Shown piece by piece: positions 1-7,343 of a stretch of DNA of 12,740 nt. Origin of the DNA: JANNSW01 sp031431235 (GTDB taxonomy: Bacteria; Pseudomonadota; Alphaproteobacteria; Rhizobiales; Hyphomicrobiaceae); contig JANPDA010000203.1 of NCBI GenBank assembly GCA_031431235.1, positions 1 to 12,740 of the forward strand. Reading direction: 5' to 3'. The notes under the pieces are model-generated. The model was not told where the DNA came from, did not search any database, and saw nothing but the letters and a program-made list of their open reading frames with translations. Both the position numbers and the translations under genes were made by a program. How positions within the stretch are numbered: the first letter of the stretch is position 1; each line of letters starts with the position of its first letter.

Positions 1-688
1 CGAACACCGAGAGCAGCATCAGCGCGAAGATGAGCGAGGGGATCGACATCAGGCTGTCGACCAGCCGTGACAGGATCTGATCCAGCCAGCCCCGCGTGTA
101 GCCGGCAACCATGCCGAGCGTGCCGCCGATGCCGAAGGAGAGCAGCGTTGCCGCGAGCGCGATGCCGATGGTGTTGCGTGCGCCGTAGATCAGGCGGGAG
201 AGCATGTCGCGCCCGAGCTGGTCGGTGCCGACCAGAAACTCCGAGCCGGTGTAGGTGATCCAGGGGTTGCCGGCAAGCTCGGCAGCGCGGCCCCAATCGT
301 AACCGAATTGACGCGATACGAGGATGACGATGAGGGTCGCAAGCGCCACCCACAGGAGCCGCCGGCCCTTGATCCCCGCGCCCGCTCCGAGAAGACACCA
401 TGAAACGGCCAAGCCGAGGAGGCACAGGCCATAGACGTATCCTGGTATCGCGATGACGTAGGACCAAGGCGCATAGGGCTGCTCGAACACCTCGGACTCG
501 CCATGGGGAGCGACCCAAGGGGCAAATAGCGCGGCAATCGCATAGCCGAGCAGCACGATCATGCCGAACCAGGCCGTCAGCGGGGCCTGTGCGAGTGTCG
601 TCAGCACAACCGACATGGTGCTGCGCTTGGCCCGGATGGGCGGACCATCCTCGATCAGGCTAGGTACGTGTTGCGCCTCGACACTCAT
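1..688 (-). CDS. DppC-like ABC transporter permease, 3' end beyond the window
   Basis: This is the second inner-membrane permease of a peptide/opine/nickel-type ABC importer. The ATG at 688 overlaps the stop of the upstream permease gene in an ATGA, the usual sign of translational coupling. The 229 visible residues show a first membrane helix at about 38-58. The family signature GTDQLGRDMLSRLIYGAR starts at about 154, and the transmembrane core and the MSIPSLIFALML segment follow at about 214-225. The EAA loop and C-terminus lie off the left edge. Between helix 1 and the GTDQLGRD motif sits an insert of roughly 65 residues compared with E. coli DppC. It holds two extra hydrophobic segments, at about 77-101 and 110-126, joined by a basic KGRR loop. 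The permease call is secure from the signature; the substrate cannot be told from this subunit. Confidence 0.93.
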   Translation of the reverse strand, partial: MSVEAQHVPSLIEDGPPIRAKRSTMSVVLTTLAQAPLTAWFGMIVLLGYAIAALFAPWVAPHGESEVFEQPYAPWSYVIAIPGYVYGLCLLGLAVSWCLLGAGAGIKGRRLLWVALATLIVILVSRQFGYDWGRAAELAGNPWITYTGSEFLVGTDQLGRDMLSRLIYGARNTIGIALAATLLSFGIGGTLGMVAGYTRGWLDQILSRLVDSLMSIPSLIFALMLLSVF

Positions 689-1653
689 CTTGGTCTCAAC
701 AGCCTCGGATTGGTGGCGATGGATATGATGTCCGCCGTCAGATTGAGCAGGATGTAGGTGGCCGCGAAGATGAGCGCGCAACTCTGCACGACGGGGATGT
801 CGCGCGAGGTCACACCATCGACCATCAATTGCCCGATGCCGGGGTAGGTGAACACGCGCTCGACGACCACAACACTGACGATCAGATAGGCGAGATTGAA
901 CGCGATCACGTTGACGATCGGCGCCCAGGCATTGGGTAGCGCGTGGCGCAGGATGATCCGGGAGGCCGATACGCCTTTCAGCCGTGCCATCTCGATGTAA
1001 GGGCTCGCCATCAGGTTGATGATTGCAGCCCGCGTCATTCGCATCATGTGGGCGACAATGGCGAGCGTCAGTGTGAGTGCCGGGAGGGCGCTGCGATAGG
1101 CGCGCTCCATGAAGTCCATCTCGGGCGTCACATTGGCGAGCGAGGGAAAGACGCGCCATTTGACCGCAAAGAACAGCATCAGGATGTAGGCGATGAAGAA
1201 CTCAGGGGTCGCGATCGTCGTCAGCGTGATCGAGTTGACGACCCGGTCGAACAGGCTGTTGCGGTAGAGCGCGGCCATGACGCCGAGAAAGAGCGCGAGT
1301 GGCACTGCGAACAGGGCGGTCAGTCCGGCGAGATAGAGCGTGTTCCAGAGGCGGGGTGCGATGATGTCGGCGACGCGCCGCTTGTAGCCCTCGCGGCTGG
1401 CGAAGCTCTCGCCGAAATCGCCGGTGGAGACTTTCGTGATCCAACCGATATAGCGCTCGACCGGGGGCTTATCGAGGCCGATCTCCTTCTCGAAGGCGGC
1501 GACCGTCTCGGGCGTCGCGGCCTGGCCGAGGATCTGCTTGGCGAAATTGCTCGGCAGGAACTCGAGGCTCGAGAAAATGAGGATCGACACGAGGAACAGC
1601 GTCAAACCGCCAAGTGCCAATCGCTGCAACACCGTCGTCACCAGTGGGTGCAT
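685..1653 (-). CDS. DppB-like ABC transporter permease
   Basis: A 322-residue inner-membrane permease, the normal length for the DppB/OppB family. The N-terminal helix (about 10-30) is followed by a periplasmic stretch containing the typical GDFGESF-type motif (78-84) and then five further hydrophobic segments. The cytoplasmic EAA loop, which contacts the ATPase, reads EMARLKGVSASRIILRHALP at 221-240. FTYPGIGQLMVDGV at 268-281 is also characteristic. The start ATG at 1653 has a weak AAAGGG element upstream. The gene overlaps the DppC-like gene by 4 bases and lies 152 bases downstream of a binding-protein gene, separated from it by a strong hairpin. It should pair with the DppC-like subunit and an ATPase encoded off the left edge. 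Family membership is certain; the transported solute is not known. Confidence 0.95.
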   Translation of the reverse strand: MHPLVTTVLQRLALGGLTLFLVSILIFSSLEFLPSNFAKQILGQAATPETVAAFEKEIGLDKPPVERYIGWITKVSTGDFGESFASREGYKRRVADIIAPRLWNTLYLAGLTALFAVPLALFLGVMAALYRNSLFDRVVNSITLTTIATPEFFIAYILMLFFAVKWRVFPSLANVTPEMDFMERAYRSALPALTLTLAIVAHMMRMTRAAIINLMASPYIEMARLKGVSASRIILRHALPNAWAPIVNVIAFNLAYLIVSVVVVERVFTYPGIGQLMVDGVTSRDIPVVQSCALIFAATYILLNLTADIISIATNPRLLRPR

Positions 1654-1741
1654 TTTCTCGCGTACCCTTTGTTCTTGGTGCGTATCCGTCCCTGCATGGC
1701 ATCATTGCAAAAAAGCATGTCACACGCCAGCCACAAATTCT

Positions 1742-1771
1742 GACGGGCCGCCGATTGCCCGGCGGCCCGTC
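1742..1771 (-). terminator. Strong hairpin after binding-protein gene 1, probable attenuating terminator
   Basis: A perfect 12-bp GC-rich stem (1742-1753 with 1760-1771) closes a 6-base loop, ATTGCC. It begins 34 bases past the stop codon of the binding-protein gene and ends 88 bases before the permease start. Read on the minus strand, the stem is followed by AGAATTTGTGG, so the U-tract is poor. Partial termination or 3'-end protection of the binding-protein mRNA, with read-through into the permeases, fits better than full termination. This is a common way to make more binding protein than permease. Confidence 0.7.
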
Positions 1772-1805
1772 GAAACAGCGTAAATCGTGCAGACCGATCA
1801 GACGA

Positions 1806-3389
1806 TCAGGCCATCCACCAGCGCTGGGCGATCTTCATGCCGTCGAGCTGCCAGTTGGAGCCGACCACATCGCCGTGCGCGAGCTTCTTGGAATGAGCGT
1901 CCACGTACTGGTTGAACACCATCACGATCACGCCGCCGTCGTCGTGGAGGATCTGCTGCATCTCCCCATACATGCTGGCGCGCTTGGTCTCGTCCGCTTC
2001 CGAGCGGGCTGCGAGCAGCAGCTCGTTGAAGCGCGGGTGCTTCCACGACGTATCGTTCCATGCCGCGTCGGCCGCATAGGCCGTTGCGAACATCCAGTCC
2101 ACGGTCGGGCGGCCGCTCCAGTAGGACGCGGTGAATGGCTTCTTCATCCAGACGTTGTCCCAGTAGCTGTCGTTGGCTTCCTTGACCACGTTGATCGTGA
2201 TCCCGGCGGCCTTTGCGCTGTCGGCAAAGAGCTGTGCCGCATCGACTGCACCCGAGAATGCTGCATCGGCGGAGGAGAGGTCGATGGTGAGGCTGTCAAG
2301 GCCGGCAGCCTTCAGCAGCTCCTTGGCCTTCTCGGGGTTGTAGCTGTAGACCGGCTCCGGATTGGTCGCGAACTTGATCGAGGACGCGATCGGATTGTCA
2401 TTGCCGGCTCTGGCGTAGCCGAGGAATACCTTCTTGACGATCGCCTCGCGGTCGATCGCATACTTGAGAGCCTGGCGAACCTCGACCTTGTCGAAGGGAG
2501 CCTGTGTTGTGTTCATGATGAACACGTAGTGGCCGAAGCCGGTCGAGACGGAAACCTGGACATCGGGATTCTGCTTCAGCAGATCGACTGTCTTCAGGTC
2601 GCAGCGGTCGATGTAGTCCATCTCGCCCGACACCAGAGCGTTGGTGCGCGCAGCCACGTCGGCGATCACCGAGAACGAGACCTCGTCGAACCAGGTCTGG
2701 CGATAATAGTTCGGGTTCTTCTTCAATTCTGCACGGACGCCCGGCTCCCACTTCACCATCGAGTAGGGGCCTGTGCGCACACCCGACTGCCAGTCGGCCT
2801 TGCCGTCGGCGACGGGCATGATCGGAAGGTGGTAGTCGCTCATCAGCGCCGGGAAGTCGCCGTTGGCACCGCTCAGTGTGATAACGACGTTCGCGCCATC
2901 GGCCTTGATGTCGGCGATCCCAGAAAGGACGGATTTCGCGGCCGACTTGGAGCCTTCGCCCATGTGGTGGCGCAACGAGCCGACCACGTCGTCAGCGGTC
3001 AGCGACTTGCCATTGTGGAAGGTGACGCCGTTCCTGAGCTTGAATGTCCACTTCTTATTGCCGTCGGAGCCCTCGAAGCTCTCGGCGAGGTCGGGCGTGA
3101 CGTTGCCGTTCGCGTCGATCTCGGTCAGCGAGTTCGACATCGAGCCCCAGCAGCAGGTGCCGGTCATCTGGTCGGGATAGGTCGCGGGATCGAGCGAATC
3201 GGTGGTCGCGCCATGACCGAGGCCGACGCGCAGCTTGCCGCCGGCCTTGGGCTCGGCGCGGGCGATCTGCGTGAACATGGTGCTGGCGGCCGATGCCGTC
3301 ACGCCGGCGGCGATGGCGCCGACGATGAATTCGCGGCGGCTGAGCTTGCCGGCGAGGGCGAGCGATTTGAGGCGTTTGATATCGGACAT
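1806..3389 (-). CDS. Tat-exported DppA-type solute-binding protein (paralogue 1)
   Basis: A periplasmic substrate-binding protein of the peptide/opine/nickel family (SBP_bac_5) that delivers its ligand to the permeases encoded next. With the ATG at 3389 it has 527 residues, typical for the family. That start has GGGAGG 11 bases upstream, and it places a twin-arginine signal at the very N-terminus: SRREFIVGA at 17-25 (R18, R19), a hydrophobic core, and a likely cleavage site after ARA at 43-45. A longer in-frame reading to 3497 would bury the Tat signal behind 36 residues. Family features include the DLAESFEGSDGNKKWTFKLR region, FHNGK followed by TADDV, and the C-terminal SYWSGRPTVDWM stretch. 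Tat export implies folding, and perhaps ligand or cofactor loading, in the cytoplasm. It is clearly paralogous to the upstream gene at 3621-5213. The ligand is unknown. Confidence 0.95.
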   Translation of the reverse strand: MSDIKRLKSLALAGKLSRREFIVGAIAAGVTASAASTMFTQIARAEPKAGGKLRVGLGHGATTDSLDPATYPDQMTGTCCWGSMSNSLTEIDANGNVTPDLAESFEGSDGNKKWTFKLRNGVTFHNGKSLTADDVVGSLRHHMGEGSKSAAKSVLSGIADIKADGANVVITLSGANGDFPALMSDYHLPIMPVADGKADWQSGVRTGPYSMVKWEPGVRAELKKNPNYYRQTWFDEVSFSVIADVAARTNALVSGEMDYIDRCDLKTVDLLKQNPDVQVSVSTGFGHYVFIMNTTQAPFDKVEVRQALKYAIDREAIVKKVFLGYARAGNDNPIASSIKFATNPEPVYSYNPEKAKELLKAAGLDSLTIDLSSADAAFSGAVDAAQLFADSAKAAGITINVVKEANDSYWDNVWMKKPFTASYWSGRPTVDWMFATAYAADAAWNDTSWKHPRFNELLLAARSEADETKRASMYGEMQQILHDDGGVIVMVFNQYVDAHSKKLAHGDVVGSNWQLDGMKIAQRWWMA

Positions 3390-3400
3390 GCGGATGTATT

Positions 3401-3406
3401 CCTCCC
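3401..3406 (-). promoter_or_regulatory. Ribosome binding site that sets the start of binding protein 1
   Basis: GGGAGG on the minus strand, 11 bases before the ATG at 3389. It supports this start over the upstream in-frame ATG at 3497 and places the twin-arginine motif at residues 18-19. Confidence 0.75.
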
Positions 3407-3417
3407 AGAACAACAGA

Positions 3418-3435
3418 CCTCGGATCACTCCGAGG
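3418..3435 (-). other. Small hairpin in the leader of binding protein 1
   Basis: A 6-bp perfect stem (CCTCGG at 3418-3423, CCGAGG at 3430-3435) with a 6-base loop, ending 11 bases before the GGGAGG ribosome binding site. It could be a 5' stabilising element or simply chance in GC-rich DNA. No convincing promoter hexamers were found in the rest of 3436-3567. Confidence 0.3.
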
Positions 3436-3567
3436 CCAACACGAGCGCTGTCATTTCGCTGCTGACATGAAAGAGCGCAGCCTGCACCCTTCAGCATCAG
3501 CTAGCAGCAGATGTCAGCCCAATATGGTCCAACAGCGATGGGTCTGTGTCGCTTTCGCGGCCGCACG

Positions 3568-3620
3568 TCCGAGGATCCCGGGCGGGCAGGCGAGCCCGCT
3601 CGCCCGGTTCGATCCTCGGA
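3568..3620 (-). terminator. Long hairpin directly abutting the stop codon of binding protein 2
   Basis: A perfect 10-bp outer stem (3568-3577 with 3611-3620) begins at the base immediately after the TGA at 3623-3621. After a 3-base bulge (3608-3610), a second 7-bp stem follows (3578-3584 with 3601-3607). The remaining GC-rich interior can also pair. No U-tract follows on the minus strand, so a classical intrinsic terminator is doubtful. An mRNA 3'-end stabiliser, or an attenuator between the two binding-protein genes, is the likely role. Confidence 0.6.
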
Positions 3621-5213
3621 TCAGGCGAACCACCAGCGCTCACCGATCCTCAACCCGTCGAGCTCCCAGTTTGGCGCGATGTCGCCGTGGGCCAGCTTCT
3701 TGCTCTGGGCTTCGACGATGTTGTTGAAGACGATGACGATCTCGCCGCAGTCGTCGTGGCAGAGCTGCTGCATCTCGGCATACATGCCGCCCCGTTTCTT
3801 CTCGTCGGTCTCGGCACGGGCCGCGACGAGCAATTCGTTGAAGCGAGGATTTGCCCACTTCGTCTCGTTCCACGCTGCACCGGCCGCGTAGACCGTCGTG
3901 AACATCCAGTCGCAGGTCGGCCGTCCGCTCCAATATGAGGCAGAGAACGGTTTCTTCAACCAGACCACGTCCCAATAGCTGTCGGCCGCCTCCTTGACGA
4001 CATTGATCTCGATGCCGCATTTGGCAGCGCTCGCCTGGTAGAGGACGCCCGTATCGACGCAGCCGTTGAAGGCTGCATCCGAAAGGTTCATCTCGACTTT
4101 CAGGCTCGAGAGGCCGGCCTTCTTCAGGTGGAACTTCGCCTTGTCCGCGTCGAAGTGGTAGACCGGCTCCGGATTGATGCTGAACTTGACAGCAGGCGAG
4201 ATCGGGTTGTCGTTGCCGGGCGAGGCGTGGCCGAGGAAGATCTTCTTGGCGATCTCCTCGCGGTCCATCGCCCATTTGAGTGCAAGGCGCACGTCCGGAT
4301 TGTCGAAGGGCGGCACGTCCACCAGCATCGGGAACGTGTAGTGGGCATAGCCCACCAACTCGTTCACCATGAGGTCTGGGTTCTGCTGTAGCAGACCGAG
4401 CGTCTTCAGGTCGGGCCGGATGATATGATCGACCGCTCCAGACACGAGCGCGCTCTGGCGGGCCGCGTGGTCGGCGATGGTCGTGAAATCCACCTCGTCG
4501 AACCAGGCACGATCCGAATGATGGTAGTTGGGGTTGCGCTTCATGTTGGCGCGCACGCCGAAATCGATGCTGTCGAGGATGTAGGCGCCGGTGCGGACCT
4601 TGCCGTCGATATCGGCTGTGCCGTCCTCCTTGGCCTGCAGGATCGGGATGTGGTAGTCGCTCGTGATGTAGGGGAAGTCGGCATTGCCACCGCTCAGCGT
4701 GAAGACGACGGTCTCCTTGCCGTCCGCCTTCATGTCGGCGACCGCGGCCAGCAGCGATTTCGCCGCGGACTTCGTGCCTTCTCTGGTGTGGTGGCGGAAG
4801 GAGGCGATGACATCGTCGGCGGTCACGGTCTTGCCGTTGTGGAAGGTCAGCCCCTTCCTCAGCTTGAACACCCATTTCTTCGCGCCGTCGGAGGATTCGA
4901 AGCTCTCCGCGAGATCGGGCAGGATGTTGCCCTTGGCGTCGACCACGGTCAGGCTGTTCGAGGTCGAGCCCCAGCCGACGGTCTGCATGAAGGTGTCGTT
5001 GTAGGTGCCGGGATCATGGTTGTCGGTCGTCGATCCGTGCGGCGTTGCGATGCGGAGCTTGCCACCCTTCTTGGGCTCGGCGCGGGCAATCGAGGTGAAC
5101 ATGGTGTCGGCGATGCCGACGGTCAGGCCGGCGGCGACGGCGCCGACGATGAACTCGCGCCGGCTGAGCTTGCCGGCCTTGGCGAGACTGCTGAGGCGAC
5201 TGAGAGCTGTCAT
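3621..5213 (-). CDS. Tat-exported DppA-type solute-binding protein (paralogue 2)
   Basis: A second periplasmic binding protein of the peptide/opine/nickel family, 530 residues from the ATG at 5213. That start has GGGAGG only 7 bases upstream. A TTG farther up at 5234 is less likely because it lies upstream of this ribosome binding site. The Tat signal is nearly the same as in its neighbour: AKAGKLSRREFIVGAVAAG at 11-29, with cleavage probable after ARA at 43-45. Aligned by eye over about 140 residues after the signal, well over half of the positions match paralogue 1. The C-termini also correspond (RWWFA against RWWMA). The pair therefore arose by tandem duplication and has since diverged. 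This gene is first of the two in transcription order. One permease pair served by two receptors would suggest a broadened ligand range. The ligand is unknown. Confidence 0.95.
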   Translation of the reverse strand: MTALSRLSSLAKAGKLSRREFIVGAVAAGLTVGIADTMFTSIARAEPKKGGKLRIATPHGSTTDNHDPGTYNDTFMQTVGWGSTSNSLTVVDAKGNILPDLAESFESSDGAKKWVFKLRKGLTFHNGKTVTADDVIASFRHHTREGTKSAAKSLLAAVADMKADGKETVVFTLSGGNADFPYITSDYHIPILQAKEDGTADIDGKVRTGAYILDSIDFGVRANMKRNPNYHHSDRAWFDEVDFTTIADHAARQSALVSGAVDHIIRPDLKTLGLLQQNPDLMVNELVGYAHYTFPMLVDVPPFDNPDVRLALKWAMDREEIAKKIFLGHASPGNDNPISPAVKFSINPEPVYHFDADKAKFHLKKAGLSSLKVEMNLSDAAFNGCVDTGVLYQASAAKCGIEINVVKEAADSYWDVVWLKKPFSASYWSGRPTCDWMFTTVYAAGAAWNETKWANPRFNELLVAARAETDEKKRGGMYAEMQQLCHDDCGEIVIVFNNIVEAQSKKLAHGDIAPNWELDGLRIGERWWFA

Positions 5214-5220
5214 TTCAGAA

Positions 5221-5226
5221 CCTCCC
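5221..5226 (-). promoter_or_regulatory. Ribosome binding site of binding protein 2
   Basis: GGGAGG on the minus strand with 7-base spacing to the ATG at 5213. It fixes that start in preference to the TTG at 5234. A 4-bp CCCC/GGGG hairpin (5243-5255) lies 16 bases upstream. The rest of the 111-base gap to the GST gene shows no clear promoter. Confidence 0.75.
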
Positions 5227-5324
5227 ACTTGCAATCACGAGGCCCCTTGTTGGGGATGATCGATGCTATGCGCGATGCACGGTCTTGGCCAGAGCCATAT
5301 TGAATCGCCTGCAGTCGCGCTGTC

Positions 5325-5939
5325 TCAACCTGCATTCGCCTGCACGACCTTGGCAACGGCGGGCCGGGCGGACACTGCTCCCGCAAGTGCGCCGATCTTT
5401 GGATAGCGCCGATAGATCGCCTCGGGCGTCGGGTCCCACCAAGTGGTCAGCATCCAGAGATAGAGATCGGCGGCGGAGAGGTCCGTGCCGAGTAGATGGG
5501 GCGAGAGCGCATTCTCGACGATGGCGAGTTGACGATGCAGGTCCGCCTCGGCCTTCGCCTTGACGCCGGCAGCTCCCTGCTCGCCCGCGCTGGTGTAGCG
5601 GTCGCTGTAGAAGAAGCGCAGGAATGTCTCGTAGAGATTGGCGGAGAGGAACACCATCCACTGCAGATACTTGGCATGCCCCGGCGTGCCCGGGGCGGGG
5701 GCGAGGCGGGACGGGTGCGCCGAGGTCAGGTGAATGACCATGGCGGCCGATTCCATCATGATCTCGCCGGTGGGAAGCCGGAGCGTCGGCACGACGCCCA
5801 GCGGGTTCATCCGCAGATAGTCGGGTGACCTCGCGGTCTCCTTGTCCACCAGCTCGAGCTCGTAGTGTTGGCCCAGCTCGGCCAGCACCAGCTCCGGCGC
5901 CATCGAGCCCGAAGACTTGCGGCCATAGATCGTGTACAT
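5325..5939 (-). CDS. Glutathione S-transferase-like protein (GST 1)
   Basis: A cytosolic GST-fold protein of 204 residues, the usual length. The ATG at 5939 has GAGGAG 8 bases upstream and starts directly at the first strand of the thioredoxin fold (MYTIYGRKSSGS). Glutathione-site features are the NPLGVVPTL segment at 45-53 with the conserved cis-Pro at P51, and the ESAAM motif with E63-S64. The all-alpha C-terminal half contains the LLGTDLSAADLYLWM N-capping-box helix. Such proteins conjugate glutathione to electrophiles, cleave ethers or isomerise ring-cleavage products; which one applies here cannot be read from the sequence. It lies 25 bases after the LysR gene and 111 bases before the binding-protein genes, on the same strand. 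A link to metabolism of the imported compound is inferred from that order only. Confidence 0.9.
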   Translation of the reverse strand: MYTIYGRKSSGSMAPELVLAELGQHYELELVDKETARSPDYLRMNPLGVVPTLRLPTGEIMMESAAMVIHLTSAHPSRLAPAPGTPGHAKYLQWMVFLSANLYETFLRFFYSDRYTSAGEQGAAGVKAKAEADLHRQLAIVENALSPHLLGTDLSAADLYLWMLTTWWDPTPEAIYRRYPKIGALAGAVSARPAVAKVVQANAG

Positions 5940-5964
5940 CGGCACTTCTCCTCGTGTTTGGGCG

Positions 5965-6891
5965 TCAGCGAGTGCTGAACGCCACCGATCGCTGTCTGCT
6001 ATCGCCGCTCGCGGCATCGCGGCCGAAGCCGGCCTCATCGAGGCTCGAATGGATATGGTCGATGAGCCGGAGGCCTCCTCCCGACAGCCGTGGGTGCTTG
6101 TAGAGCAGGCCCGCCCGGATCGGCTCGAGCGGTGTGAAGCCGTCGGCTGGCGTCAGCGTCCGCATGCCGGGCAGCAGCGTGCCCCGCGTCAAAGCCGAGA
6201 CGCCCAGGCCGCGCTGCACGGCGGATTGCAGGCCTGAGATGCCGGGGCTCGAGAAGGCGATGCGCCAGCGCCGGTGCGCGGCCTGCAGCGCCGCGATCAT
6301 GCGCGAGCGGTACTCGCAGCCCTCGGGATGGGCGACCAGCGGCACCGGATCGAGCTGGTGGACATGGCCCGACTCCGCGCTCACCCAGACCGGCGTCTCG
6401 ACCCAGCTGCGCGCCAGATAGGCGATCGCCGGCCCGCCGATCAGCGCGATCGCGATATCGATCTCGTTGCTCGCCATCTGGCCGAGCAGGCGGGCGGAGA
6501 GGTCGCAGCGGATCTCGATCACGATCTCGGGATTGGCCTCGGCGAAGCGCGTGACGATGCCCTGCAGCAGCGCCACCGCATAGTCCATGGGCAGGCCGAC
6601 CCGCAGCGCGCCGGCCGCATCCACCCGGTCGAAATGGGCGACCACCTCGTCGTTGAGGCGCAGCATCTCGCGGGCATAGCCGTCGAGCAATTCGCCATCG
6701 CTGGTGAGGCGCAGGCGGCGGCCCTCGAGGCCGATCAGTCGCGCATTCACGAGCTCCTCGAGCCGGCGCATCTGCAGGCTGATCGCGGGCTGAGTGCGCC
6801 CGAGCGCGATGCCGGCCTTGGTGTAGCCGCCGAGATCGACCACCGCCACGAAGGTGCGCAGCAGATCGATCGGCAGATTGAGGATACGCAT
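5965..6891 (-). CDS. LysR-type transcriptional regulator
   Basis: A DNA-binding regulator of 308 residues from the ATG at 6891 (GAGG 8 bases upstream), standard LysR length. The N-terminal winged helix-turn-helix spans about 7-68. Its recognition region is GGYTKAGIALGRTQPAISLQ at 21-40, followed by the MRRLEELV linker. The effector-binding domain begins near GALRVGLPMDYA and includes the ASNEIDIAIALIGG motif of the periplasmic-binding-protein-like fold. An upstream in-frame start at 6972 would add 27 low-complexity residues outside the family fold and is less likely. The GST gene begins 25 bases after its stop, so the two are probably cotranscribed. This is unlike the divergent arrangement typical of LysR regulators. 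It is the natural candidate to control the GST and transporter genes; no binding site could be defined. Confidence 0.92.
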   Translation of the reverse strand: MRILNLPIDLLRTFVAVVDLGGYTKAGIALGRTQPAISLQMRRLEELVNARLIGLEGRRLRLTSDGELLDGYAREMLRLNDEVVAHFDRVDAAGALRVGLPMDYAVALLQGIVTRFAEANPEIVIEIRCDLSARLLGQMASNEIDIAIALIGGPAIAYLARSWVETPVWVSAESGHVHQLDPVPLVAHPEGCEYRSRMIAALQAAHRRWRIAFSSPGISGLQSAVQRGLGVSALTRGTLLPGMRTLTPADGFTPLEPIRAGLLYKHPRLSGGGLRLIDHIHSSLDEAGFGRDAASGDSRQRSVAFSTR

Positions 6892-7035
6892 GACGAAGGC
6901 CTCGGGCGGCTGCGTGGCGCCCCGACCATAGGGTGTCGCGGCGCGATTGCGAAGTGGCGGCAGCCGCGGCACGCGTGATCGTTTGCGCGAGCCCGACTTG
7001 CCGAGCCAGCGGCCATGACGGCTGCAGCGGTGCGG
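6892..7035. other. Intergenic region upstream of the LysR gene
   Basis: A 144-base gap between the LysR start and the stop of the small membrane protein gene, both on the minus strand. The LysR promoter should lie here. No convincing -35/-10 pair, LysR box or terminator was recognised. Confidence 0.4.
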
Positions 7036-7323
7036 CTATTCCGTCGGCACGGTCCGAACTGGGCTTGCCGATTGAGCACTCGACGGCGGAGTACTCGACT
7101 GGGAGAGCGGCGCTGGGTCGCGGAACGGAAATGTGAGGGTCAGCGTCGCCAGCCGAAAGTAAGCGAGCGGGCCCAGGAAGAGCGCGAGCAAAATCGCGGC
7201 TATCAGAGCCGCGAGGAAATTTCTTCCGGAAGCGATTGTATTGCCGATCCAAGAGCAAACTAACACGACGATTGTAATGATAACAATCGGTTCGGCCCAA
7301 ATGTATTGCTCAGAAAACAACAT
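7036..7323 (-). CDS. Small two-helix membrane protein of unknown function
   Basis: A 95-residue protein from the ATG at 7323, which has GGAG 6 bases upstream; I recognise no family. Two hydrophobic segments are clear: about 9-27 (AEPIVIITIVVLVCSWIG) and about 36-58 (LAALIAAILLALFLGPLAYF), joined by a short ASGR loop. The last 30 residues are a Ser/Pro-rich, probably disordered tail. It starts 20 bases after the cyclase stop on the same strand, so cotranscription is likely. The 5' half is AT-rich: bases 7261-7320 contain 23 G or C of 60. It uses TTA, ATA and AGA codons that are scarce in its neighbours, suggesting separate acquisition or relaxed selection. The ribosome binding site and paired helices support a real gene, but there is no homology evidence. 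Confidence 0.6.
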   Translation of the reverse strand: MLFSEQYIWAEPIVIITIVVLVCSWIGNTIASGRNFLAALIAAILLALFLGPLAYFRLATLTLTFPFRDPAPLSQSSTPPSSAQSASPVRTVPTE

Positions 7324-7343
7324 AGCGAGCTCCAAGCATGCAA

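Noticed and set aside
1614..3470. Very long plus-strand open frame (618 codons) across binding protein 1
   Set aside because: It is antisense to a clear Tat-signal binding-protein gene. The absence of stops comes from the high G/C third positions of the real gene, and the translation resembles no family.
4425..5303. Plus-strand open frame of 292 codons across binding protein 2
   Set aside because: Antisense shadow of a well-supported gene, with low-complexity Val/Gly/Arg-rich translation.
7269..7289. Inverted repeat CGATTGT-N7-ACAATCG, like a LysR or repressor operator
   Set aside because: It falls inside the small membrane protein frame, where it encodes alternating Ile/Val codons of the first helix, so coding explains it.
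6035..7300. Minus-strand open frame of 421 codons covering the LysR gene and its upstream region
   Set aside because: It is out of frame with the recognisable LysR protein, and its translation is Arg/Ala/Pro-rich without motifs.
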